Notes under the pieces: generated by a model | What the model saw: the letters and a program-made list of their open reading frames with translations, nothing else | The model's database searches: none | Told to the model about the DNA's origin: nothing | In this document: one piece after another, positions 48,232-56,223 of the stretch | How the letters are laid out: every line of letters begins with the position of its first letter | Numbering within the stretch: position 1 is the first letter of the stretch | From: Pseudomonadales bacterium | GTDB lineage: Bacteria; Pseudomonadota; Gammaproteobacteria; Pseudomonadales; DC-out160 | Length of the DNA: 64,000 bases | Direction: 5' to 3' | Assembly (NCBI GenBank): GCA_019090455.1 | Contig: JAHRWA010000015.1 | Location: 1-64,000 of the forward strand | Program-made: the position numbers and the translations under genes

Positions 48232-48500
48232 CATTTATAGATCCCTTGCTTGATTGAATAGGATTCTTATAGCATGTTGGTTTGAAGGCGGCCTACCTAG
48301 TTGAGTTGGCGCTGACTCTTGACTGCTGTAGTTGGCCACATATCAGTTGGTTCAAAGCTATGAGATGAATATAAGCCTGGGGAAATAATAGGAGTGATAA
48401 TAGCGTAATATCTTTCGTTAAAATAAATAGGCAGATAGGTCTGTCTATTATATCGTAGTTACCATTCAACTTGAAGCTCACTCAAATTAAGAGCAATGAA
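48232..48500 (+). repeat. Conserved ~270-bp upstream block, copy A
   Basis: This block aligns along its whole length with 52085-52355. Shared segments include CATTTA-AGATCCCTT, the GGCGCT run, TGTAGT-GGCCAC/GGTCAC, GTTGGTTC-AA, AGTGATAAT and ATATCGTAG. It ends shortly before the ATG of the propeller gene and contains operator site 2. Identity was judged by eye. Confidence 0.85.
48432..48443. promoter_or_regulatory. Candidate TetR operator site 2
   Basis: CAGATAGGTCTG, one mismatch from the symmetric site 1, followed by TCTATTATATCGTAG. The last nine bases (ATATCGTAG) also follow site 3, so the -10 region and start point are probably conserved too. It lies ~106 bp upstream of the propeller gene. 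Confidence 0.6.
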
Positions 48501-48549
48501 CAAAAAAGATGTAAATAATCGATGTGTGTATATCTAAAGGAGAAACCTC

Positions 48550-49878
48550 ATGAAAAATAGAATTCCCAATATGCTAATTTTTTGTATCAGCATGGCACTA
48601 TCTCTCTATTCCAATGCTGATATAGAATTCAATGCCAAATTCGACCAACACGTATTATCTGATGAAGCCGTACCGCAATGGTATTACCTCAGTAGTAGCA
48701 TCACGGATAAAGTATTACTTATCGAAGAAAATTCTGGTGAAACTCTACAAATTTTGGACCGTTCCATTCCTGGCCCCTTCGCTTCATTTATTGGTACAGA
48801 TGGCGACTACTTTGTCGCAGCCCAAAATAGCGGAGAGGTATTACGCTTCGACGGGAAAACAGGTGAATACCTCAATGACATAATTTATGCCGGTAGCGGT
48901 GGACTAAGCAGACCAACTGCACCCGTTATTACTCCGGATGGTAAGTATATTATCGTTGGTGATTTAGATTTAAATGGATACTATCGATATGATGGTCAGA
49001 CTGGGGAGTTTATCGATATATTTGCAGAAGAAAATACCAGTCCCATAGACGGATCTTTTATGCCGCTTTTTTCACCCCATCGAGAATTCAGTGGGAAGAT
49101 ATTTTTTGCAAGCGGCTTCACCCACAGCATCCAGTATTATGATATAGAAACAAAAACCTACGAGGGTGATTTCGTGGCGCCCGGCGTAGGTGGGCTAGAG
49201 GTACCAATCGGTATGAGTTTTGGACCCGATGGGCACCTTTATGTCGCCAGCTCCGGAACTAGCAGTGTAAAGCGCTATCACGGAAAAAACGGTAAATATA
49301 TGGGCGACTTTGTGCCCACTGGAAGCGGTGGACTGAACGGGCCTCGAGCGATCGCTTTTGGAGGTCTAAATTCAGACCTCTATGTCGTCAGTAATGATTC
49401 AAACTCGGTTCTTATCTACGACCGAGTAACTGGTGAATATTTAAGGGAATCATCCGTAGGAGGAATAAGTGGATTCGAAGAGCCGAGAGGTCTGACATTT
49501 TCGGTAAGACCAAGTTTCTTCATATCGTCTTCACTATCCCAAAAGACAAAGAGGAGCTATGGAAAACATGGGTTCAGGGATCTTTGGCTCAGGTTACTCG
49601 GTTATTCAAAGGTTGAAGTCGAGTTCCTTCTAGCAGTAGATCTTATTGATGACAATCCTGAGATAGAACTTGTCTCTATCACAGCCAACAATAACAGAGA
49701 CACAAGGAAAGACATCAAGGGGGCGAAGTACGGAAAACAGGATCAATCTTTTTGGCTTAACACCATCAACCGAGGAGACTCGGATAAAATATACACCATT
49801 ACTTATCGAGCTACGAATTATAGGGGAGGGACAATGCTTGCCACAACAACTCTAACGATTCCACCTTCAAATAAATGA
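48550..49878 (+). CDS. Exported NHL-type beta-propeller protein
   Basis: 442 aa. Signal peptide (LIFCISMALSLYSNA), then a propeller of about six blades with NHL-like motifs such as VLRFDGKTGEYL, YRYDGQTGEFI, GMSFGPDGHLYVA and KRYHGKNGKYMGDFV. The last ~90 residues (LAVDLIDDNPEIELVSI, TITYRATNYRGG) are a separate beta-rich domain resembling Ig-type repeats. Exported, probably periplasmic or extracellular. AAAGGAG ribosome site before ATG 48550. It is preceded by the 270-bp regulatory block and followed by the YdhR-type gene 34 bp later, so the two are likely an operon. Confidence 0.8.
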   Translation: MKNRIPNMLIFCISMALSLYSNADIEFNAKFDQHVLSDEAVPQWYYLSSSITDKVLLIEENSGETLQILDRSIPGPFASFIGTDGDYFVAAQNSGEVLRFDGKTGEYLNDIIYAGSGGLSRPTAPVITPDGKYIIVGDLDLNGYYRYDGQTGEFIDIFAEENTSPIDGSFMPLFSPHREFSGKIFFASGFTHSIQYYDIETKTYEGDFVAPGVGGLEVPIGMSFGPDGHLYVASSGTSSVKRYHGKNGKYMGDFVPTGSGGLNGPRAIAFGGLNSDLYVVSNDSNSVLIYDRVTGEYLRESSVGGISGFEEPRGLTFSVRPSFFISSSLSQKTKRSYGKHGFRDLWLRLLGYSKVEVEFLLAVDLIDDNPEIELVSITANNNRDTRKDIKGAKYGKQDQSFWLNTINRGDSDKIYTITYRATNYRGGTMLATTTLTIPPSNK

Positions 49879-49912
49879 TCACATATCTAAAATATGACAT
49901 GGACACTACGTT

Positions 49913-50683
49913 ATGAAAACCAATAGTAATTATCCAGAAAACGGTAATGGTGTTATCTCAATTAGTCAAAAATTAAGGGGGGTTATAGCATCTCTTACGA
50001 TGATCTGCATTGCACACTTACTTACGACATCGGCAGTAAATGCTAAAACCAACAATACCAAAGCATTCGTTTATACAGAAGTACAAACATCTGTACCCTT
50101 CAATAAAGTCCCTTGGGAACAGCGTAACCCCGTTATATCTTCTCAACCAGGCTTTCAATACAAAACCTGGCTATCAGGCCTTGGCAATCATTCAGTTGGT
50201 GGTATTTACGCCTTTGACACTATTGAAAACGCTCAAAAATATGTGACCGATTTCTTCCCAAATCAGGCAAAGAAACAAGGTGTCGCACATACAACACGTA
50301 TATTTGATGCCGTAATTGTTGAAGATGCCAGTCGAGATATTGGGTCGGTAGATTTTGGAGGTGAGATTTCCAAAGCTCCAAATGCATTCGTTTACACAGA
50401 GATCCAAGTCCATCTGCCCTTTGAAAACGTCCCATGGCAACAGAGAAATTCTATTCTAAAGCAACACCCCGGACTTCTCTCAAAAACATGGCTCAGTGGA
50501 TACAAGACAAATACCATTGGGGGCATCTATGCATTCGACACAATCGAAAATGCAAAATTATTTGCGCTGGAGTCATTCCCTAAAGTAGCCAAAGAACTAA
50601 AGGCAGCATTTTACACTCGTGTATTTGATGGGCAAATTGTAAAGGACGCGAGCCGTGGTATGCGCTCACCTTATTTTAAATAA
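49913..50683 (+). CDS. Exported protein with two tandem YdhR-like domains
   Basis: 256 aa. A hydrophobic segment (SLTMICIAHLLTTSAVNA) looks like a signal peptide after a ~25-residue N-terminal stretch. Two ~100-residue copies of the same fold follow (about 50-140 and 155-250), each with the core QPGF/HPGL...KTWLSG, GGIYAFDTIENA and TRIFDAVIVEDASRD/TRVFDGQIVKDASR. This matches E. coli YdhR, an alpha-beta barrel of the monooxygenase/ABM superfamily. YdhR is a cytoplasmic dimer of single domains; here two are fused and exported. The catalytic activity is not known. Confidence 0.75.
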   Translation: MKTNSNYPENGNGVISISQKLRGVIASLTMICIAHLLTTSAVNAKTNNTKAFVYTEVQTSVPFNKVPWEQRNPVISSQPGFQYKTWLSGLGNHSVGGIYAFDTIENAQKYVTDFFPNQAKKQGVAHTTRIFDAVIVEDASRDIGSVDFGGEISKAPNAFVYTEIQVHLPFENVPWQQRNSILKQHPGLLSKTWLSGYKTNTIGGIYAFDTIENAKLFALESFPKVAKELKAAFYTRVFDGQIVKDASRGMRSPYFK

Positions 50684-50779
50684 TCGACCAAGTTCCCTGT
50701 TATTGGTTTGCTACTCTGATAGATCCACGTGGTCCAGGCGATTTAATGTTATTAACCCTGGGAACTTCCCCATCAGCAC

Positions 50780-50965
50780 TCAGCTGACAATAGACAAATA
50801 TTTGTTTGCGAAATTTTCCACATAGATGTGTGTACTATCTTCGGAATAAGCCACGCCCTCTGGAAAACCCCCAACATAGATTGCTGATATGACAGGCACC
50901 TGCATCCCATCCAAACGAAGTACACTGAAACGACCCACTTCCTCTCTATGTAATGTGTCCTTAGC
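50780..50965 (-). pseudogene. Truncated beta-propeller C-terminal fragment
   Basis: On the reverse strand about 60 codons read into REEVGRFSVLRLDGMQVP, then EGVAYSEDSTHIYVENFAN and LSIVS, ending with a stop. This is the C-terminal blade of a YncE-type beta-propeller. The 5' part is missing: it is cut off by sequences of an IS element (inverted-repeat copies at 50966-51013). The remaining fragment has no own start or promoter and is probably inactive. Confidence 0.65.
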
Positions 50966-50988
50966 GGTGTTCATCTTCCATCGGAATC

Positions 50989-51013
50989 GGTGTTCAACTT
51001 CACCGGAATACGC
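50989..51013. repeat. IS-end-like 25-bp repeat, left copy
   Basis: GGTGTTCAACTTCACCGGAATACGC, identical except for one base (C for A in ACTT-ACC) to 51915-51939 in the same orientation. A more diverged third copy lies directly beside it at 50966-50988. It joins the truncated transposase gene to the propeller fragment. Confidence 0.7.
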
Positions 51014-51360
51014 GCCCAGCTCCACACTTCGTTGGCTTGCATCTCTGTGTAACTCGTGGGCTCGGTGTATGTTCCTTTCTTTTTATGGCGACCGCGGTGC
51101 TTAAGCTGGTTTGCCTTAGTAAGGACACGATAAAAACTTGATTCTGATGCTAGATATATACCTTCATCAGCGAGTATTGGTACAATTTGACTTGGTGGAA
51201 AATGAGAAAAATTTGTCTCATTGCAGATTGCCAAAATTTTCTTTCGCTCCCATTCGGTCAGTTTATTTTTTGGCTCAGGTCGGAAGATTGTCGGTCGTCG
51301 ATCTGTTGTCACCTCATTAATCCACTCGATATACTGCTGCCGCTCTGGGAGAGTGTTCAT
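50990..51360 (-). pseudogene. Truncated IS3-type transposase orfB
   Basis: The frame starts at ATG 51360, overlapping the orfA stop as ATGA. It keeps the N-terminal part of an IS3-family orfB: FRPEPKNKLTEWERKKILAI, then PPSQIVPILADEGIYLASES and FYRVL-type helix-turn-helix region, up to ANEVWSW, the start of the DDE core (normally VWSWDITYL). There it switches into the IS-end repeat and stops soon after, losing the whole catalytic domain. The element cannot transpose on its own. Confidence 0.82.
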
Positions 51361-51860
51361 TGCTCCTCGTCCTTTTCCCAAAGGGCATTGCACTTTTCCC
51401 GCAATACTAATAACGCGGCTGTTGCGGCCAGTGCTTTCTCTTTCCGGTTCAATTCTTTTTCTAGTGCTTTAATTCGTTTGCGATCACCTTGAGTATCAGC
51501 ATCAGGCCTTTTTACTATCATAGTATTAGACGCAAGACAGTTTTGTTTTCACTCTTGAAGTAGCTCAGGACAAAGAACTTGTTTTCGGCAGTATTCGCCC
51601 AGCTCCAGCTCGTTAAGACTGGCAAATTCAAGAACGAATGCAAACTTCTGTTCGGTGGACCAATCCGTATTGTTCGGTTTTTTAGGGGCCAATGTTCCTT
51701 TTTCTTCCAATTGTTTTCTCCACTTAAAAACGGTGTCGGGGGAACAACCTTCTTCATCTGCCACTCGCCTTAATGACCAGTTATAGGGAGGCAATAGTCT
51801 AAATTTACCTTTTTGTACCAACTCTTCAGCTAATGAATGTGCAGGCATAACATAACGCAC
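51357..51860 (-). pseudogene. IS3-type orfA with in-frame stop codon
   Basis: The frame opens at ATG 51860 with SLRRVADEEGCSPDTVFKWR, a helix-turn-helix typical of orfA, then NTDWSTEQKFAFVLEFASLN. At 51549-51551 there is a TGA where relatives have a Trp codon (LLQE-stop-KQN for LLQEWKQN). The same frame then continues without shift through GDRKRIKALEKELNRKEKAL and TAALLVLREKCNALWEKDEE to a proper stop at 51357. Thus the gene is inactivated by one point substitution, not a frameshift. Confidence 0.85.
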
Positions 51861-51914
51861 CTTCCGCCCTATTGAGATTAAAAATTAAGGCGACAACAAT
51901 CCTGACACACGGGG

Positions 51915-51939
51915 GGTGTTCAACTTAACCGGAATACGC
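51915..51939. repeat. IS-end-like 25-bp repeat, right copy
   Basis: GGTGTTCAACTTAACCGGAATACGC upstream of orfA (reverse strand), the expected place for the left end of the IS. It matches 50989-51013 with one difference, in direct orientation. Confidence 0.7.
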
Positions 51940-52084
51940 AAGAGCGGCCAAACAGATATATGAATTTCTAAAGTCTACTGAATCTCGTTAGAGATAAACG
52001 CATTCAAGTTTGATGTGTCACGGCAAAGCCTTCAGCAGGCCAACCAACGGAACAATTTCTCCTAATCAATTCCTTTTTCGATTT

Positions 52085-52355
52085 CATTTAGAGATCCCTT
52101 TGGTGATGGATTAGGGATTTTATAGGGTGTTGTGCTGAAGAGGGCTGCCTGGCTGCTTTGGCGCTTACTATTGATTGGTGTAGTCGGTCACTTTTCTGTT
52201 GGTTCGAAACTATTAGATGGCTATAAACCTAGGGATCAAATAAAAGTGATAATTGAGTACGTTTATCTCTAAGTTTATTAGACAGACCGGTATGTATAAT
52301 ATATCGTAGGTGTCACTCAAGTAGAAACCCACCCAAGTTAACTGCGGCGAGCAAT
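52085..52355 (+). repeat. Conserved ~270-bp upstream block, copy B
   Basis: Aligns with 48232-48500 along its length. The two differ by many substitutions and a few small gaps but keep the order and spacing of all shared segments, including the operator and the ATATCGTAG following it. Copy A serves the propeller/YdhR pair, copy B the HDO/halogenase operon. Confidence 0.85.
52283..52294. promoter_or_regulatory. Candidate TetR operator site 3 with -10 box
   Basis: CAGACCGGTATG, one mismatch from the symmetric CAGAC-N2-GTCTG pattern, directly followed by a perfect TATAAT at 52295-52300. The operator thus sits in the -10/-35 spacer, a position where a bound repressor would block RNA polymerase. 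It lies ~152 bp before the HDO start codon. Confidence 0.62.
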
Positions 52356-52446
52356 TTATACTTTAAGAATAGTAAAAATATAAATTGTAGGTACAAACAC
52401 ATCAATTGTTAGCTTACGAAGGCTAGACAAAAATCAGGAAATTAAA

Positions 52447-53466
52447 ATGGAAAGCGATAAATCTAAATTGTTGAACGACACCAAATTGGAATTGATAAAG
52501 TCGATTCGTCATATTAGTGATTTTGAAAGTATCATAAGAGAAGCGCTAAAAAACAAGGGTGGAGATCTATGGGTAGAGCTTCAGCGAACGTTATTTTATA
52601 TCAACAATAAGCTAATGACCAAAGGGTATTCTCTGGGCGTGAGTGGAGCTTCTGAGGAATGGCAAATAAGAAATATTATTGAGAAGGTGGAGCAGGAACT
52701 GTTGGTCAGATATATTGCTCCAGTTGAGCTAACTGATGCAGAAGAATTTGTTAGCTGGTTAAAGCTAAAGATAGCTGGCCATCGTGTAAATAGGCATCCT
52801 CTATTTATATATTTTGATAACGATGACATTAGCACCGAAGAAATGCGATATTTTCTTTCAAACTATCGCGTCAACATGCAAAGGTTTCATCTTCATGTTG
52901 CGGCGTACAGTCTAATTGTACCGTTTGAAATGCGTGAAGAACTATATGAGAATCTTCATGATGAATTCGGAGAAGGGGATTTCAAAAAAGCTCACCCAAA
53001 TTTGTTCGAACCGCTGATGGATTTTTTCGGCGGTGCTCTAGAAGAGGATTGGAACCCGGAAACCTATAACTTACTCAATACGAAAATAAATCTGTGCTGG
53101 TTTGCCGATGGTTTGGCCTATGGATTAGGTGGTATGGGTGCGTTGGAGCTCAGCATTCCTGCACAGCAAAGAAGAATATTGGCGAATCTTCGTAGAAGAG
53201 GACTTAGTGAAAAACTGGTGGAGTTCTTTGTTGTACATTGTGAATTAGATGAGTCTCATGGGGATGGTTGGTTCGCCGCTGGCATTCCATATCTCAAGTC
53301 TGCTGAAGACTTCGATAATGCATACTCTGGCGCAATTAGAATGCTAGAAGCTAGGGCAGGAGTGTACGATGGGATTTTGGCAGGGATCGAATCTAATCGT
53401 AAAGAATTAAAAGAAATAACCGCAAGCATCGGTGCAGTTGATTCAGAACTCAGAACTGCGAACTAG
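52447..53466 (+). CDS. Heme-oxygenase-like diiron (HDO) protein, first gene of the halogenase operon
   Basis: 339 aa with the complete HDO ligand pattern: Glu173-x9-His183 in LHDEFGEGDFKKAHPNLF, Glu234 in GALELSIP, and His264-x3-Asp268-x2-His271 in HCELDESHGD. The spacing equals that of the diiron enzyme SznF. HDO enzymes such as UndA, BesC, SznF and the aetokthonotoxin enzyme AetD catalyse O2-dependent desaturation, N-oxygenation or C-C cleavage. The gene begins the operon after the regulatory block copy B. The N-terminal ~110 residues are a less conserved helical part. The family is quite secure; the reaction is unknown. Confidence 0.85.
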   Translation: MESDKSKLLNDTKLELIKSIRHISDFESIIREALKNKGGDLWVELQRTLFYINNKLMTKGYSLGVSGASEEWQIRNIIEKVEQELLVRYIAPVELTDAEEFVSWLKLKIAGHRVNRHPLFIYFDNDDISTEEMRYFLSNYRVNMQRFHLHVAAYSLIVPFEMREELYENLHDEFGEGDFKKAHPNLFEPLMDFFGGALEEDWNPETYNLLNTKINLCWFADGLAYGLGGMGALELSIPAQQRRILANLRRRGLSEKLVEFFVVHCELDESHGDGWFAAGIPYLKSAEDFDNAYSGAIRMLEARAGVYDGILAGIESNRKELKEITASIGAVDSELRTAN

Positions 53467-53483
53467 ACAATAAAAATAAGGAA

Positions 53484-53530
53484 ATGTCCGAGTGTAGAAA
53501 CTGAGATAACTAGTCTTTATATTCGGACAT
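53484..53530 (+). other. Intercistronic inverted repeat
   Basis: Arms ATGTCCGA (53484-53491) and TCGGACAT (53523-53530) enclose a 31-nt loop in the 79-bp gap between the HDO gene and the TSUP gene. It may be an mRNA processing or stability element. Confidence 0.45.
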
Positions 53531-53545
53531 CGATGTGTGCTACAT

Positions 53546-54589
53546 ATGGAAGATTGGAACGTTACAAAATCGGCGCCTAAAACTTACATCTGGATCTGGT
53601 TTCTGTGGGTTGGTGTGTTCTACACGATATGGATTCTACTGGTAGTGGGGCAAGCTAAATGGGGTTCGGTAGCGGATCACTGGCCTATTTCTCTTGCAAT
53701 GGCAATGGGTAGTTATGCTGCGGGTGCTACACCAATGGGGGGAGGTACTATTGGATTTCCTGTTCTGGTTATGTGGTATGAAATGCCCTCATCGTTGGGG
53801 CGAGATTTTAGCTTTGTAATCCAGGCAATTGGAATGACAAGCGCTAGTATCCTGATTTTCGTACGCAGGCAACCGGTTGCTAAGCATGTATTAATTGGAG
53901 CCATACTCGGAAGTTTGGTTGGCACTCCGGTCGGTATTATCTATGTGGCGCCCTACCTAGATGGATTATGGGTTAAGCTGATTTTTTCCATAGTATGGGC
54001 AAGTTTCGGTGCGCTACACCTATTCCGAGTGAAGGAAATATCACGGAATATTGGGCATGGGGGGTACGAAAAAAAAATCGACTTGAAGATAGGTTTTATA
54101 TTGTCCCTGTTCGCAACAATTTTATTGACGTCTGTTACGGGCGTAGGAGTTGACATGATTCTGTATTGCGCACTGGTGTTACTATTTAGGACAGATTTAA
54201 AAATCGCAATACCTACCTCCGTCGTTATCATGGCTTTTACCTCAATTATTGCGGTATTCACAAAATGTATCACAGGTGGCTTCTACCCCGGAGTCTACGA
54301 AAATTGGTTGGCCGCTGCTCCGGTAGTGATATTAGGGGCTCCAATAGGTGTAATTATCGTTGGCTATGTCGGACGGAAGTTTACTTTATATTTTGTCGCG
54401 ATACTGTGCGTTTTTCAATACGTGTGGGTGTGTGTAGAAGAATATCAAGAGTTAAAAATTATCGGGATTTTTTTAACTTTCTTGGCGATTGCGCTGACAA
54501 TGATATTACTCGAGTTCTTACGGTCAATGGGAAACAAGCTAGGTTCTTCAAAAAGGATCGAAGGAACCAGGAAACTACGTTATGTGTGA
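53546..54589 (+). CDS. TSUP-family (TauE/SafE) membrane transporter
   Basis: About 347 aa from ATG 53546 (GTG at 53537 is the longer start). At least eight hydrophobic segments and the family motif GGGTIGFPVLVMW in the first repeat, with the second repeat around VTGVGVDMILYCA. TSUP proteins export organosulfur compounds, sulfite or small carboxylates or take up anions. It lies between the HDO and halogenase genes, so it may export a pathway intermediate or product, or an inorganic anion. The substrate is not readable. Confidence 0.85.
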   Translation: MEDWNVTKSAPKTYIWIWFLWVGVFYTIWILLVVGQAKWGSVADHWPISLAMAMGSYAAGATPMGGGTIGFPVLVMWYEMPSSLGRDFSFVIQAIGMTSASILIFVRRQPVAKHVLIGAILGSLVGTPVGIIYVAPYLDGLWVKLIFSIVWASFGALHLFRVKEISRNIGHGGYEKKIDLKIGFILSLFATILLTSVTGVGVDMILYCALVLLFRTDLKIAIPTSVVIMAFTSIIAVFTKCITGGFYPGVYENWLAAAPVVILGAPIGVIIVGYVGRKFTLYFVAILCVFQYVWVCVEEYQELKIIGIFLTFLAIALTMILLEFLRSMGNKLGSSKRIEGTRKLRYV

Positions 54590-54683
54590 TCGTCATGTAG
54601 AGTTGTGAAATAGATCATGAATATGAATATGGATATGGAATTTCGTTTGAAAGACATTTTAATATTACGAAAAGGAATAGGTG

Positions 54684-56180
54684 ATGAAAAAATACGATAT
54701 TGTGGTGATAGGAAGTGGTCTTGGAGGGAGTGCTTGCGCATTAGTATTATCCAAATTGGGATATTGCGTTGCGCTTATCGAAAGGGGATCTCACCCTCGG
54801 TTTGCTATCGGTGAATCTGCGACGCCTGTAACAAGTAAAAAAATTCAACATTTAGGTAAGATATATGGAATCCCCGAGTTCGATGAATTTTCTACGTATG
54901 ATAAAATAAAATCATCTAATTTGGATATTGATTGTGGGCCCAAAGAACTGTTTCATTATTTTATACATGAAAAGGGTCAGAAGAAAATATCTCATAATGG
55001 AATTATTCCTGAATTTATTGTACAGACTCCTGAAGTTGATGCTCAATACTTTAGATCCGATTCAGACGAATATATGGTAAAAATCGCTCGGAAATACGGT
55101 GTGACATATTTTGAAAACACCTCAGTCGAGAATATAGACTTTAATTCAGATAGTGTTCAGATTTCCTGCCAAAAACAGAATGAGTCCTTAGAAATAGATG
55201 CACAATTTGTCATTGATGGTACTGGCTTCAGATCAATTATTGGCGAAAAATACGATCTTAAAGTACAGGGTGACGATCTAAATATACAACTCAAAAGTAG
55301 AAGTATATTTAGCCATTTTAAAAATGTAGGTGATTTTGAAGAAAAACTTAAAGCAGACAAGGGTTTTATAGATAAATCTCCAGCTCCAAGGGCACGAGCC
55401 ACTCAACATCATTGTTTTGATGGTGGTTGGGTCTGGATAATCCCGTTTGAAAACGGCGTCACTAGCATAGGATTAAATTTGGATATTGATAAATATCCGA
55501 TGAATGATATGGATGCTGAAGATGAGTTTTGGAGTGTGATAGAGCAATATCCGATAATTATGGATTTACTTATAAATTCTAACAACGTTAGGCCATTTGT
55601 TAAAACGGGAAGAATGCAATATTACAACAAAGAAATGGTAGGTGATCGATGGGCAATGTTGCCAGCCTCTGCATATGGATTAGATGCATGGTTTAGCACA
55701 GGACTCGCAAGTTCGTTTATTGCCATACATCGTTTGGCGGACATTCTAAATGAACGAGTATTTCCTGGAAAAAGATTTAGTCGAGATATCTTGTTGGATT
55801 ATGAGCTGGCGATGAAAAAGGAGTACCTTCACGCTTCTAAGATGGTTCATGGGATGTACAAGAGTTTTAAACATTATGATGTATTTAAACACTATTGCTC
55901 ACTTTGCTTTATGGGCGCTGAAAGTTTTCTCGCAAACAATGGTATTCAAAAGGGGATGGATCTTTCTAGTTTGCTCCTTAATGCGGGCGATCCAAACTTC
56001 GTCAATAAATTTGGTGAGATATATGGCAAAGTGATGACTTGGTCATCATGGGATTCGGTTGTTGGTGGCGAGATAGAGATGTTAAACCAGTATATACGAG
56101 AAGAAATGGCGCCCTATAATTTTCGTAATTTTGGAGATCCAAACATGCACGGTATGCACCCGAAGGTTTCGGTTTGTTAG
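54684..56180 (+). CDS. Flavin-dependent halogenase
   Basis: 498 aa. FAD-binding loop IGSGLGGSACA at the N-terminus, the PRFAIGES motif (residues ~39-46) seen in halogenases, DGTGFRS, and the diagnostic WxWxIP motif as W250-V-W-I-I-P255. The motif blocks monooxygenase activity by shielding the flavin. The catalytic Lys of PrnA-type enzymes would fall near Lys75-Lys77, but alignment there is uncertain. It forms hypohalous acid from FADH2, O2 and halide, and a flavin reductase is encoded next. ATG 54684 with AGGA 8 nt upstream is preferred over GTG 54681. The substrate may be aromatic or phenolic. Confidence 0.85.
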   Translation: MKKYDIVVIGSGLGGSACALVLSKLGYCVALIERGSHPRFAIGESATPVTSKKIQHLGKIYGIPEFDEFSTYDKIKSSNLDIDCGPKELFHYFIHEKGQKKISHNGIIPEFIVQTPEVDAQYFRSDSDEYMVKIARKYGVTYFENTSVENIDFNSDSVQISCQKQNESLEIDAQFVIDGTGFRSIIGEKYDLKVQGDDLNIQLKSRSIFSHFKNVGDFEEKLKADKGFIDKSPAPRARATQHHCFDGGWVWIIPFENGVTSIGLNLDIDKYPMNDMDAEDEFWSVIEQYPIIMDLLINSNNVRPFVKTGRMQYYNKEMVGDRWAMLPASAYGLDAWFSTGLASSFIAIHRLADILNERVFPGKRFSRDILLDYELAMKKEYLHASKMVHGMYKSFKHYDVFKHYCSLCFMGAESFLANNGIQKGMDLSSLLLNAGDPNFVNKFGEIYGKVMTWSSWDSVVGGEIEMLNQYIREEMAPYNFRNFGDPNMHGMHPKVSVC

Positions 56181-56223
56181 CCATCAATCAGTATCTAACA
56201 ACGCCTAAATAGGAGGGTTTGGT

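Larger units (their letters stand above)
47500..48549. other. Gene-poor stretch with conserved regulatory block
   Basis: About 1,050 bp. The first 730 bp have only doubtful ORFs (a basic 108-codon frame at 47589-47915 and a 65-codon frame on the reverse strand), neither with a ribosome site. The last part contains the 270-bp block (48232-48500) that also precedes the HDO gene at 52447. Confidence 0.55.
50966..51939 (-). mobile_element. Degenerate IS3-type insertion sequence remnant
   Basis: About 970 bp with orfA (interrupted) and 5' orfB (truncated). End-like repeats occur at 50989-51013 and 51915-51939 in the same orientation, plus a diverged one at 50966-50988, which is not how intact IS ends look; it suggests an internal deletion or a nested insertion of another copy. 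The remnant lies between the propeller/YdhR operon and the HDO/halogenase operon. Confidence 0.78.
51940..52446. other. Regulatory region upstream of the HDO/halogenase operon
   Basis: About 500 bp without a gene between the IS remnant and the HDO gene. It contains the 270-bp block copy B (52085-52355) and operator site 3, followed by a ~150-bp leader. Confidence 0.6.

Noticed and set aside
50689-50767. Inverted repeat AAGTTCCC/GGGAACTT after the YdhR gene
   Set aside because: The arms are about 60 nt apart and there is no T tract, so neither a terminator nor an operator is supported.
54617-54814. 65-codon ORF before the halogenase
   Set aside because: It overlaps the FAD-binding loop of the halogenase in another frame and starts with a low-complexity Met/Asn/Asp stretch.
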